Shown piece after piece: positions 38,704-50,452 of a stretch of DNA of 64,000 nucleotides. The stretch covers positions 816,001-880,000 of the forward strand of contig NC_133932.1 of the NCBI RefSeq assembly GCF_031877795.1, read 5' to 3'. The notes beneath the pieces were generated by a model. That model was not told the DNA's origin. It saw only the letters and a list, made by a program, of their open reading frames with translations, and did no database searches. Within the stretch, counting starts at the first letter, position 1, and every line of letters begins with the position of its first letter. A program made the position numbers and the translations under genes. The stretch comes from Strix aluco (Eukaryota > Chordata > Aves > Strigiformes > Strigidae).

Positions 38704-39642
38704 GTTCTACATTTTAATAGAACACTTATTTAAACACAGAATAAATTAGTCTAAACCACAACGTATGTACACCCCTTCTTAGCTAATGGAATCTGCTTTG
38801 CAATCAGCAGGTTTAAGTCCCCTCTGTCCCATTCGCACTATCATTTTCATTAATCGAGTCTACTGATTGCTTACACATGTGAGAAAACTACTGTAAGTAT
38901 GACTCATTTCCATGTTTTACACTCTACACATGTAACAGTCTGACACTGTAATGTTGCTGCTGAATATTACTTGTGCAGTTTCTCAAAACACCATGCTCTG
39001 ACAGACAGCAGGGCTTGTCTCTCTTTCCCTCCACAAGCGGGAAAGGGCTATAGATGCCATTCCTGAAAAGCTACAGGTCATAGGAAATCTAACCCTAAAA
39101 GGCAAAGAGAATCCAAGCAAAGAAATTCTGCGTCCATTGCTCCCCCTTGGATCTTTCAAAAACGAAGCTTCCACATGGGATTCATCAGCTGACCCAAAGG
39201 ATAGTTTTGTTCCTGTTTTTAACATTGCTGATATGCAGGGACTACACATAGTCCAGTGACATGCAACTTCATCGCCATCCAGTATTTTGTTAAGAGAAAT
39301 CTCTAAATGCTGGCTCTCTTCTTACTTCAATCAGTAGAGAGCAATAAGTTCCTTTTTCTGTCTAAAGAGATCCTTCCCCTCATCCTTCCCCAACTGCAAG
39401 AAAATTGTGGCTGGGAGGTAGGTGTTTTATTTCATTCTGTAGCAAATCTCTAAAGGAGAAAAGTGCAATTGCTGTGCTCTTAGATATTTAGATTACTAAA
39501 TCTGTCAAGATTTTAAACTTCCCAGGGGATGGCTTGTTTCATACTACTTTTTTTGTACAAGCCAAAGAACGAAGAGGACTTGATCTAGCTTAAGGAATCT
39601 AGGCATTATTGTAAAATAAAAAAAACAAAGCATAAATCTCAC

Positions 39643-39732
39643 CTTTGCCACTGGCACATGTCCATTCTGAGGATGCAGCTATTGTGGAAGCTTCTGGAAT
39701 AAGCAACTGCTGCAACCTATGCCCACTGAGGG
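39643..39732 (-). CDS. Candidate internal exon, product unknown
   Basis: On the minus strand a donor GGCAAAG|GTGAGA ends a stretch open for about 40 codons. With the acceptor at CAAAG (exon start 39732) or CCTCAG (39725), the peptide reads GHRLQQLLIPEASTIAA followed by SSEWTCASGK. The frame ends in phase 1. The polypyrimidine tract (gctttggctgtctgtc) lies somewhat far from the acceptor. No family is recognised and no neighbouring exon in matching phase was found. Confidence 0.25.
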
Positions 39733-42700
39733 CTTTGAATTGGACATTTTTGACAGACAGCCAAAGCAGTGATCAAAGCACTGGAATCAAAGGGTTATGC
39801 CACCCTATGCTGTTTACTGGACCAGCTGCTGTTCCCATGTGAGTAAACAGCGATGAGGCCAGCAAGCCCTCAACAGTGCCACTTCCTTCCACCAGAGACC
39901 TTGAGAAGGACTCCTGCAAATGGTGAGGGGATGGAGCACTGCCAGAATTTGGTTGGGAAGAAGTCTGACACGTAACTGAGGTCCTTCTACCTGATATTCC
40001 CTACATACTGTATGCATACAGACAACCAGACAGAAGGAAATTTACAGCAGCCATACAAAAATCAGAATTAGGTTTTAACACATAATTATTAGCCCTAAGT
40101 GCTAAATAGACATTATTAGATATCATTCCATTTTTACCATGATAAGCCTGAAAAATCTTTTCCCTCTCAACAGATACCCTTTCAGCCTTTTTTTAAAGAA
40201 ACATTTTTTGCCTGAAGTTCTTGTGTTTGGTCTGTAGCCAGAGGAAATTATTTTGGGAAAGTGTGAGGCCACTTGGACAAGACATCCCTGGGAAAATGGA
40301 CTAAAAAAAAAAAAAAAAAAAAGAAGTGTTGTCACTTGTCACTTCAGAAAAAGATTGCCTTCCTTCCCCCTTTTCTTGCACACAGCCATATCTTCAAAAT
40401 CTGTGTTGGAAGAAAAACTCTAGTAATTACCTTTTTTATTATATAAGAATGCACAGGATTTTCTCTCATAAGACAAAGCACAATTTTTGGAGATAATCAC
40501 CAGACAACCTAGACTACAACTTATCCATCATGGAGAGTTTAGCACCTACCATGTCACTCCTGTAGACATAATTTGGTATTAACATCACAGATGTTTTCAC
40601 TCACAGAGGGTTTACTTTGCATGGGAACAGCCTGCATTAATATCCAGCTATCAAGATGACAGAAACTGCCCAGAGAAAGACCTCTTCCACATCCATCACT
40701 ATACTGCAATTCTATCACACAAGAGAAAGAAGTTTCACAATCTGTCCAACCCATTTAAAAAAAGGGGGGCGAGAGGAATCACATGTCCCTGAAAAGTATT
40801 TGCAATTCCCCAGACTAAACACACACTAATCACATCTTTGCCCCTAGCATATGCAGCAGAGTTTCAGCTACAGTCACATACAGTGTAATTCAAATTTACC
40901 TTGACTGTGCAAGATATCAGCTTTCAAGAACCATCTAAAGATTTAAGTGCCACCCAATCCTCTCCAGGGTTTTATAAACACTGTGCCTGGAAAATCTTCC
41001 TTTGTAGGCTATTTTAGACCAACATGGAAAAAAAGTGCAGAATATTTGTATTGCTTACCTAAAAGACATAGAGTGACTAATAAGCCTTTCTGCAAGAAGG
41101 ATCATCTTGACACCTTGTCTTGGTGGCACCTCTGGCATTCAGACCCAAGGAAAAGCTCCTCTTTTCCCTCTAGCCATTTACAGCCATTTGTTGTACTGGG
41201 CCTAGGGAATTGCAGCTCAGCGTAGATGAGGGAATCAGGCTTTCAGAGATTTAAACAGACAGGAAGAGCGCATCCAATATGATAATCTCTGTCATGAAAG
41301 GGATTTATACTGCAGGCAGGGAAAGCTGAAGATACAAGATAGACACAGGCATATGAGCATCTTACTCTTTCCAACCTTTTTCTTACACATGGGAAAGGGA
41401 CAAAACAAAGGCCATTTCCAAGTCTCGTGAGGTGGTTCCCCAGTTACAGGCCTACATCCTCACACAGTGAAGGGGCTCACAGGTGCCAAACTGAACGAGC
41501 TGATACAGCTGGGAAACAAGGAGGGAAAGGCTGCCCTGCTATCCCCAGTCCCCCAGCAACTGGGACACATGGTTCTGTCCAGAGCGAGGTTCAGTGAGAA
41601 GCCAGGGTACACTCAAAGAAGTGCAAAGCACTGTTTATTTTGTAACTGTAACAATATTACATCATCCCCCTTACTAACAATATTATTTTTCCCCTAAATA
41701 TCATTCCCTTACATGCTCAATTTTGTGGTTCAGACTCAGCAGTGAGCATCCATATTTAGGTGTAACTGCACTACAGCTGTGATAGAAGCTCTGCAAATGC
41801 CCCAAATGACAGAAGCCCAAGTAATTATCTCTTTCATAAATGCTCATTGGTTTAACTATATTTTCAGTGACATTTTCACTACTGTAACAATTCCATAAAC
41901 ACATTTTTAAGATTCTTGCCAGAACTTTTCTTACACTAAGTGCTTGCATGTGTGTATTTTTGAGTATGTTTGTTTTTATAATAAACTTTCCAGTGTACGG
42001 TTCTTACTGACTGACTGATGGTCAGGAATGACTGTCCTGCACAGTTTTTCCCTCTACAAGCCTTTTCAGTAACACAAAAATTATATCTGGATGAATTAAT
42101 TGACTCAGCGCTTGTTTTGTCAGCTAGTACCCTTCCTTAATCAGGCCTCTATACACATGAGTGTGTAGAAACATAAACTTCAGGTTCATGTCAGAACACA
42201 CGGCGCAGGCCATTTCACAAGCCTGTAGCTATGGATACAATCAGGCATCCTGCACTTCTGTTCACAGGTCAGGACATTTCACCCAGACAGCAGTGCGGAT
42301 TGGGTGAGGCCCACAAATTTTGTCTAGAAAAAAAGACAGCTGAAGAGGGTATAAGTAGCAGTCCACAAAATCATGACTGTTACAGGGAAATTATGACTGC
42401 TCTTCATTGTCTCTTCCACACAAGAACTAGGGGGGCATATTTGTTCAAATTCAAATTCTTTGGGTGGCTCTGACAGCAATCAAGAAAAGTTAAAAGCACT
42501 CGGGAAAACAAAAATGTGTTTCAGAAATACATGCACGGTGTGCTAGAAGCTCTCCGGAGAAAACTGATAAAGTTCTGCCAGTCATAACAGTAGAAATGCT
42601 TCCTTACGGCTTTTTTTTACTTACAGAGATAAGTGGGACTCCAAGTAGCAGGTGGCATTACAGAATTAGACTGAAGTCTCTAACAGGTGCAAACAGAACT

Positions 42701-45700
42701 TGACTTTCAAGAAAGAGTTTTGAAATGGCTAATCAGGTAGGAAGACTGTGCACAGCACGGAAAAATGTATGAGAAAGTTACAAGAGCAAGCTGCAAGAAG
42801 ATAGCCATATTGCAATAGCCATATTTGGGATCAGTTATAAACAAGAATGGCAAAAAACATCTTATTGTGTAATTTACGTCTCAAAAATAGTTGGACAAAA
42901 ATCATCAGATTCTGACGAGCAAGCACTAAGTCCACTAAAAAAAGCCATCAAGCCCCTTGATCCCAGATGTTCTGCTCATTGACAGACTGAGCAGGTAATC
43001 CAGTAAAACATTTGAGAAGTCTCCACGGCAGTTAAAGTCCCCTTGCACACCTGGGCACATCCAAGCAGATCTGGCCCACATCTCCACGGTGCTTTTTAAA
43101 GAGGTGGGGGTTTTTCTCCTCTTTCCCCCTATTTAACCATTATTTCAGCCATTTTAGGAAGTTAGCTCTGGTTGTACTCCACTGTTGTCCAAAAATACTT
43201 CAAACCCAATGCAAAAAACCAACAAAATCTTTTGAACATTCACTGCAGTCACTGGCAAAGGATCATTCTTAAAATTCCTGAAAGTAGGTTGTGTCGTAAT
43301 GGCAAACGCAACATTTAGTTTGTGTTCCCAGGTAGCACAAGGTATCTTTGTGATGTGTGCGAGAAAAAATGACATCAACGACAAGGTGGGGGGAAGAGAA
43401 AGAAGGAGGGAGGAAGATAAAGAACAAGAAAAAAACAAATAGATAGATGGACCATTGGAATTACCAGCCTTTTTGCTAACATCTATCAGTTCTCTCTTGA
43501 CTAAATTCTAGACTTAGCGTTGCTTCCATTTCTATATGTTTGTTTATTCCCCGTCTTCCTCTCCCTGTACTTTGTATGAAAAATTCTTCCACTGTGGGGA
43601 GTCCTGAAAAGCCTACAGCATGCAATATTCTCCTCTTTGCCTCCCTTTATTCCCTTTGCAGAGGCACCTTCTGGGCCCTGTGGAACAGGTTCAGTCTCAG
43701 AGCCTGACAGGGAGCCCCCTCTGCGAGTCCTGCACTTCTCCCGCAGCCCACGGTGATTGTTCAGAGCCCCTGCAGCACAGAAGAACGTTCCCCCATGACC
43801 ACAAAGAGAAAACAGAAAACACAAGTGCAGCCCAAATCTCTCTTCTCAATGATTCTTCATTGTCTATTTAACTGTATTTACACTAACTTCATTTGCTAGC
43901 CATTTTCTCGTATGTACCACCTCTCCCTAATAAAATGGCAAAGAATCAGTTTTAAGTTAAAAGAAAATTGAATTGCAGATACAGTAAAACTTCAAATATA
44001 CTTCCAAATATCCTAAGTTTGAATGTGGATTGAGATCCATACTCCAGAGTCAGGTCTAAATTTATGACATAAGTAAAGGCACAACAAGTTTCACTTTCTC
44101 AAAAATGTTTCCCTTGCTGATGTTTGATTACCTTGCTACTGGGCAACAGACAAACCATCTGATAGTTCAGCTAAAAAAACTGGCTAAGTTACATTGTTCT
44201 GCTAAAAGATCTCTACAAGCAGTCACACACCTGCCCACAGTAACTCTGAGCTGCAGCAGTTTATCATTTACTTTATTCTATAAAATGAGAGAGTATCAGA
44301 TGATGTTTCAGAAACAAATGCAGTGATTTTTTTTAATTGTTTACTACCTTCTGATACTGATCTTGAATTCCCATTTTACACTGAAATCCTCACAATTTGG
44401 GTACTGTCATATGTGAAAACCCTAGTTTTGCAATATCCCACTCATCTACTAGAAGTCTTCACATTAGTTAAGACACAGGACTCATACAGCTAGCTTTTCT
44501 TTTATTAAAAGCAGCAATGTGCCATCATTAGAATCAAACTTATTATCTAGAAGTCTAGTAATTTTCTCTCATAACATCTATTCTGTTAATTTACTAGGGA
44601 TATTAATGAGATTTGGGGGAGGGGGTGAAATTGTTTCAGGAAGAGGAAGGAAACTGAAAGGTGAGGAAAGAGTCATTTAGAAATTGCAACAGTATTTTTT
44701 TTGCTTTCAGTTTTCTGGGATTTAGCTGACTTCTGAGACTCTGAAAGATAATTTTAAGTGGGCCAATGTTTCTGAAATATCTTAAGATATAATTTGGGAA
44801 GATCTTCAGTATATATTTTCTTTTCCCAAGCAACATATAACTCTCTATTAACAGCTCCACCAACAAGGAGCAAGAAATATATAAACATGGGAGACTGGAA
44901 ACATCAGCAGAAAATAACCATATAACTTTTAACAAAATTAATGCAAGCTAGTAGTAGGAGAAGAAATAATCTGAAACATAAGGATTGATGCACAGGAAAA
45001 CCTGGAAGCAGAAATCCTGAAAGATTCAGAAGTGAAAATAAATACTGAATGTGGCTGGACAGCTCATGGGAATAACTTAGCCCCTTTTAGTTCAGAATCA
45101 ATCACTGAACAGACTTTCAGCATTCAAAATTATTTAAATAACTTTTTATGTGAGCATATTCCACCCTATGGACTGCAAACAAATTTTTCACAGCCAAAAT
45201 GGCCTGAAGTACTTGATATTCAAAGCATGCGATCAGTCATTTAAAGTGTGTGATACTGATTCTCACACTGTCTGGATAACTCCCAGTGCAACACAGAAGT
45301 CTTTAAAGTTGGCTGCACAAATGTTCCAGTGTAAACAAACAGACTAGTTGAGATCCTTTTGCAAATAAAAAATTTATATGATAGCAAACGCTGCTCTTTG
45401 TTGATCCAAATTTTGACTTTTTATTTGTTTGCCTCTTCCTCTTTGCAATGCCCTTTTACATACTTCTGAAGGCTGCTAATGTTCCCCCTAAATCTTCTAT
45501 TTCAACTAAACAGCCCAAGCTCTCCTTCATTTCCTTGTAGGTAAGAAGTCACAGATCTCTGATAATTTTTCTTACTGTATTTTGAATTCTGTGCTATTAG
45601 TGCACATACTTTTAGAAGCAAGGTGCTTAAATCAGGCCCTTGTCAGCACTGTGAAGAATATGAATATTTGCATATGTAGGAGGGCACCTTTTTGTGAAAA

Positions 45701-46118
45701 TTGTCATGCTCTAAAGTACTGTGTATTATGTGAACAAACAACAAAAAGGTGGTACTCCAAATATTCAGATGGTGAAAGCCAGAATTGGTCTTTTTTCAGT
45801 TTGAAGAATAGAATTTTCATTCTCTGAATATCCATAATCTATGATTTTATTTTATTCAACTCATATTGTCAAGCACCAACTGAATAACAATTAATAATTG
45901 ATCAAAAGGAATGCACTGAACCCATTTCACTACTACGCACGTATCAGTCAATGCCAGTTTCATTGGAAGTTGTTTAGCAAAAAATCAAATGCTCTACCTA
46001 AAGAATAGCAGGGTATTTAATACTTAGGGAGGAAACTATGAGCTATGAGCCATCTCTCTAAAGACTCACTATTAAGCCATTCTGCACCAACCCAGCAGAG
46101 GACAGTTACATATGTATA
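39733..46118. other. Non-coding AT-rich DNA
   Basis: Includes a 20-base A run at 40303-40322 and a somewhat GC-richer patch near 43620-43800 with overlapping open frames on both strands (107 codons minus, 83 plus). A possible tiny exon on minus near 41060-41090 (acceptor ccttcttgcag, donor TTTTAG|GTAAGC) is too short to support. No named repeat is seen. Confidence 0.48.
40303..40322 (+). repeat. A20 homopolymer
   Basis: Twenty consecutive A. I could not identify a retroposon body before it. Confidence 0.9.
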
Positions 46119-46575
46119 TCACAGAATCACTGCATGGTTTGGGTTGGAAGGGACCTTAAAGACCATCCAGTCCTAACCCCCTGCCCCGGACAGGGACACC
46201 TTCTGCTAGCCCAGGTTGCCCAAAGCCCCGTCCAACCTGGCCTTGAACCCTTCCAGGGAGGGGGCAGCCACAGCTTCTCTGGGCAACCTGTGCCAGGGCC
46301 TCACCACCCTCACAGGGAAGAATTTCTCCCTCACGTCTAGTCTGAATCTCCCCTCTGTCAGTTTAAAACTGTTACCCCTCAGCCTATCCCTACACCCCTG
46401 ATCAAGAGTCCCTCCCCCCTTTCCCGTAGCCCCTTTCAGTCCTGGGAGGCCGCTCTAAGGTCTCCCCAGACCTTTCTCTTCTCCAGCTGAACCCCCCAAC
46501 TCTCTCAGCCTGTCCTCACAGGGGGGTGCTCCAGCCCCCCGAGCATCTTCGTGGCCTCCTCTGGACAGGCCCCAA
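46119..46575 (-). mobile_element. CR1 LINE fragment, 3' region
   Basis: The plus strand begins 'tcacagaatcactgcatggt' then 'ttgggttggaagggacctta' and 'aagaccatccag', the complement of the CR1 3' UTR common in neognath birds. It continues through 'caacctggccttgaaccctt', 'ctgggcaacctgtgccaggg' and 'cctcaccaccctcacaggga' to 'gagcatcttcgtggcctcct'. The copy is well preserved but 5'-truncated with no intact ORF. Plus-strand open frames inside it (46134-46340 and 46216-46401) are antisense shadows. Confidence 0.92.
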
Positions 46576-47650
46576 TGCTAAAGCAAATAATTACATGGAA
46601 ACAATACTCAAAAACTCATATTAATTCTTATAAAAAAAGTCACAGATTCTTTCCTCATACATATTATAATTTATTCTCAATTGTCTTTAGGAATATGGAA
46701 AATATTATGCCATGAAGTGTTATTTGGGAGCATTGAGAAAGTTAAATCTTTATGTTCAGTAAATGCCCTTGATCCTCCTTCTGTAGCCAGTGTGTGCAGT
46801 GCATATATTTTAAAATGACAGGTTTAAATATAACTGCATTCACATTTTACTTACTAACCAATCTACAGATTGTGACTGGTTCCCAACTCTCATTTTTAAA
46901 TAAATAAATTTATATGTATGCTGGAAATACCTCCACCAGTCACACTTGGGATACACTGTTCCTTTTCCTAAAGCTACAAAGTTCAGTCAAACAAGGGAAA
47001 AAAGAAAAATCTATTGAGGACCCTCCTGTTTCCTGCTGAAAAAAATAGGCTGAAGTAACATAAGCTCAGATTTGCACATGAAGACTTCTGTTTTGACTGA
47101 CAAGAAACATTATATCAATATATTGATATTAGGGGGTTTTTGACAGAATTACTACTGAATCTAAATATTATACAGCAATTCTGACTGGATCAGTTTTACT
47201 TGCAGAGAATATATTGGTACTGCACACTGCCTCTACAAGATTTGCCCTTTTACTAGTTTGTTGGGGTTTTTTTAAGGTAAGAGGGACATAAATGTGTTAG
47301 CAAACTTTACGAAACATTTAGCAATTTCAGCATCCAGGCCAAGACCTATTATAGGGACTATTTACCAAAAAAAAAACCAAACCCAGAAACCAAAAACCAC
47401 AAGGTGATCTCTAAAAAGAAAATAAATTAATAAAAATCAGCCATCTCTGAAGTACAGCCATATTTGAATCCTCAAGTTGTCATCTTGTAAAGCTATGAAC
47501 TTTTAAAAAAAGTTATGACAAAAATAATAGGATCAGCAAATTTCTGGAGTGCTATCTGACATTGGCTCTGTCTTGTCTCTCTCTGTAGATTAAACCACAG
47601 TCAGAAGCTTTGATCAAGTCCACTTCTTCTCTAGTTTTCATGAAGCTCAC
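46576..47650. other. Non-coding AT-rich DNA with a perfect palindrome
   Basis: No exon or named repeat seen. An 18-bp perfect palindrome lies at 47112-47129. Confidence 0.5.
47112..47129. repeat. 18-bp perfect palindrome
   Basis: ATATCAATATATTGATAT equals its own reverse complement with no spacer. AT-rich perfect palindromes can extrude as small cruciforms or bind dimeric factors (ATCAAT/ATTGAT resembles homeodomain CUT/HNF6-type half-sites), but chance is possible. Confidence 0.8.
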
Positions 47651-47754
47651 CCTGAAATTTGCTGTTCCAGAATCATAAAGTTGGCCTACAGAGACGTGGT
47701 TGGAAAGGCCTGATGGAAACCGGTCCTCATCACAATGAAGCCTTGAACTGAACA
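47651..47754 (-). CDS. Candidate internal exon, product unknown
   Basis: On the minus strand an almost pure T tract (plus-strand A run ending near 47771) leads to 'tcatag', then 104 bases, then the donor TTCAGG|GTGAGC. One frame is open: two bases, then 34 codons reading FSSRLHCDEDRFPSGLSN and HVSVGQLYDSGTANFR, ending in phase 0. CpG-containing codons (gaccgg, cacgtc) are unusual in this CpG-poor DNA and mildly favour coding. The open frame continues past the donor to 47552. I recognise no family. Confidence 0.35.
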
Positions 47755-48690
47755 CTATGAAAAAAAAAAAAATTACTTTTTGCTAACTGTTACAGTACAG
47801 TGGTGATCACTGTTACTGTACTACTTCACCACCTGTAATACAGAGGGATGAAAAATTTAAATGTTTTTGCTGAGCAGAGGAAATGAGTTTGAGGGCAAGA
47901 ACTGGAATAGAAAGCGTAAGAAAAAAAACTGTAACAAATTTTAAAACAACCTTAGGCAAATTGTGCAAAATCTAAACTTTTTTTTTTTTTTAAAAAAAGG
48001 TGCATTACCTAGCCTTCAAGTTGCCTGCAACTTCATCCCAGTTTCATTTCTTTTGTTTACCATAATTACAGAAACACTAAAAAATGTCATTTGCTTCAGA
48101 CAACCTGACTGTAATTTCGAAATATATCCTAATTCTCCAGCATGGGAGCAGTACGACAATGTCTGTATAGTTTTCCAGCAGTGCAGCTTATCTTCTGAGA
48201 TGCAAATATCAGAACAGCTCAGCACATGACTACTCTGTCGTGATTTTCATGCTTCTGTAAGACTAAGCATTAATATGAAAATATTCTTAAAGAAAAATTA
48301 TGGAAAAGGCCAGCTGATGGTTCCAAATCATTAACAAAGTACATGTGACAATGTCCTCCTCATCCAAAACCACACATCATAAAAGCCTGAGAAAGGCTGC
48401 AGTCATGGTATTTCCTCTGCCGCCAGAACAGCACACAGAATCCTGTGAGAAAGCTATTCCCATTGTTCCTGAATCAGATGGTATAAATAAGTATCTCTGA
48501 CCTCAGTTGACTATCCAAACAAAAAACTGAACAAGGACTTACCCCCAGAATTTCTCTGGAATGGTTAGATAACGTTTATCAAGCAAAATGGTGATAAACA
48601 ACGGCACAGACAGACAAGGGCAGGATAACAAGTTTGTCAGCATTTTACACTGAATTCTTCTTCCCCGAACGGTTCTCTGTTCAGAGTTAC
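47755..48690. other. Non-coding DNA between exon candidates
   Basis: AT-rich sequence with A/T homopolymers (47761-47771, 47980-47991). A consensus donor on minus (CTGGGG|GTAAGTCC near 48540) is present, but the exon that would use it is unclear. The open frame 48539-48850 on minus reads into it. Confidence 0.4.
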
Positions 48691-48783
48691 CTTTGCTGCA
48701 TGGTAGGAATATGCAGGTAGGAGTTGCCAAACAGCAGCTGACTTGCCCAACATAGCTGAGAAGCCTAATAGAGCTAGAGCGAG
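48691..48783 (-). CDS. Candidate internal exon, product unknown
   Basis: On the minus strand a GT-rich tract and acceptor 'acggaatcag' precede 93 bases ending GCAAAG|GTAACT. In phase 0 this is exactly 31 open codons, reading LALALLGFSAMLGKSAAV and then WQLLPAYSYHAAK. A second frame is also open and runs through to 48539. The hydrophobic first half could be a membrane or signal-like segment. The tract is G/T-rich rather than C/T-rich, so the acceptor is only moderate. No family is recognised. Confidence 0.28.
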
Positions 48784-50251
48784 CTGATTCCGTTAATTTA
48801 CAAAAACAAAACAAAACACAACACACAACAACCCAACCAAAGATGAACAAATTAAAAAGCTTCTTAAATTCACATAAACTTCATCTGAGGTCTGTAGGAC
48901 AAAATGATTTTGGCTTAGCACTTACTCAGATGTTAACAGTAACATACATTGAACTGTTTGAGAAAAAGTAACACTTGGACACTCCATCCAGTCCAACATA
49001 AATAGAAATAAATGCTTTAAGATATGAAGTGCCTTTGCATTTGGATGGAGCAGAAAGGCTTTCACATAACATGCTATGCGGAGAGGTGAAGCTTCAGTAG
49101 CTCAGCCTGCCTCTTCTTGTTGCAACTGTGTGATTGACAAGATCCCAGCTAGAAGAGTTCTTGTACTTTTGTAAAATAAACAGCCCTGAACTGGGCACTC
49201 ACAGAAATAAAACAATGTCAAGTTCTCTATAATTTTAAAAATTTATAACACTGAGTTCTGACATGGAAATGGGATTATACGCAGTTTGATAAACAGTCTG
49301 AAAGTATTCTAGTGCAAGAAAGCCACAGTTAGAGCAGTGACTTACAGCCCAAGTCTACACATCTCCCATAGGAGAATGTAGGGTCTGTACTAGATGCACT
49401 GCTCTCCTCCTCTGGCAGTGGAAGATAAGACAGTTCTGGATGCTTCATCTCCCTAACACTAATATAATTGGTCTGCACTAGAAGAATAATTCCCTGATTA
49501 ATCATATGGAATATTCTCTTTTACAAAAGCTCCTCTTAATATCTAGGCCAAAGGGGGATCAGAGATAAAGAAAACAGGAAAATCCTTTCTGCAAGTTGGT
49601 TGGTAGGTTGCCACTGAAGTCTCTTCAAGAGACAAACACAAGTGAAAAACAAGCTTATTATCATCTTAAAGCAAAAGTTTAAGTAAGTGGTGAACTTACT
49701 CTTTTGCCATTGCTTTGTCTGGCATTACTGAATGTATTACAATGCATTAACGAAGGCTACCTAAAGCTTTGGATATAATTTTTTTAAAAATAGTCAACAT
49801 TGATCTAACTCCTCCAGTTTTAACATGAGCAGGGGGACACCCTGATAATGTATCCATTATGCAAAATGAGACAAGTTAATAAAACCAAAGAAATTATTAT
49901 AAACTTCAAAGAGTTGTCTTAACTGAATTACTACAGTTAGAAAAAGGCCTTTGTCAAGAATATAATACATAGAAATGATCGTTTTCTGTTAATTCTTTCA
50001 AGCTAATGTTTTGAATGTTCACAAGAAAAGAGCTTTTTCAAACACCATGGGAAAAAAAAAAAGATCAAAGTATCAATTTTGGAATACATGCAGAAATGCT
50101 GATGTGTCATGAAGCACTCATTTTGTATTCCTTTTCCCCTCCTGGTGAACACAGTGGCAAGCAAATTTCTTATTCAATAATAAACCACTACTTTGAAAAA
50201 GCTTAACACTGCTAAAATTTACTTGAGTGTTATATCCGTTCACCAGCAATG
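48784..50251. other. Non-coding AT-rich DNA
   Basis: No exon or named repeat is supported. If the exon at 50252-50452 is terminal, this stretch would hold its 3' UTR. I did not see an AATAAA signal on the minus strand close downstream of that stop. Confidence 0.45.
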
Positions 50252-50452
50252 TCAGAAAAAGTTTTCATCTATACTAGAACTTGTTCTGATGTAGCTGCTG
50301 CTTGGTAGTAACGATTCCAGTGGTTTTCTATGAAAGATCAGAGACACAAGCTGGACAGAGCATTCAAATGTCTTCTTAATCATCATGCTAATGCGAACTA
50401 AGTGGACTTGTTTCCAGAGCTGACTGCTCTTTTCGAACGTCATATAAGTACT
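50252..50452 (-). CDS. Candidate terminal coding exon, product unknown
   Basis: On the minus strand one of the best polypyrimidine tracts in the window (plus A/G run 50458-50490) leads to 'ttttagcag', directly followed by an open frame of 66 codons to a TGA at 50252-50254. It begins STYMTFEKSSQLWKQVHL and ends YIRTSSSIDENFF. Phase at the acceptor is 0, which would join in frame to the exon at 63182-63294. No internal consensus donor interrupts it, hence the terminal-exon reading. Against it: no family match and no obvious polyadenylation signal nearby. The A/G tract could also be simple low-complexity sequence. Confidence 0.33.
   Translation of the reverse strand, partial: STYMTFEKSSQLWKQVHLVRISMMIKKTFECSVQLVSLIFHRKPLESLLPSSSYIRTSSSIDENFF

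Larger units (their letters stand above)
34831..39642. other. Non-coding AT-rich DNA
   Basis: Contains a T run near 35812-35830, a G-rich stretch at 37835-37869, a short (AC)6 at 38692-38703 and an L2/MIR-like snippet near 36965-37045. The open frame at 37977-38306 (109 codons) has no recognisable domain. A consensus donor (TTTTCAG|GTAAGTG near 38348) has no convincing exon before it. Confidence 0.5.

Noticed and set aside
46134..46401. Plus-strand open frames of 68 and 61 codons
   Set aside because: They are antisense shadows within a CR1 element.
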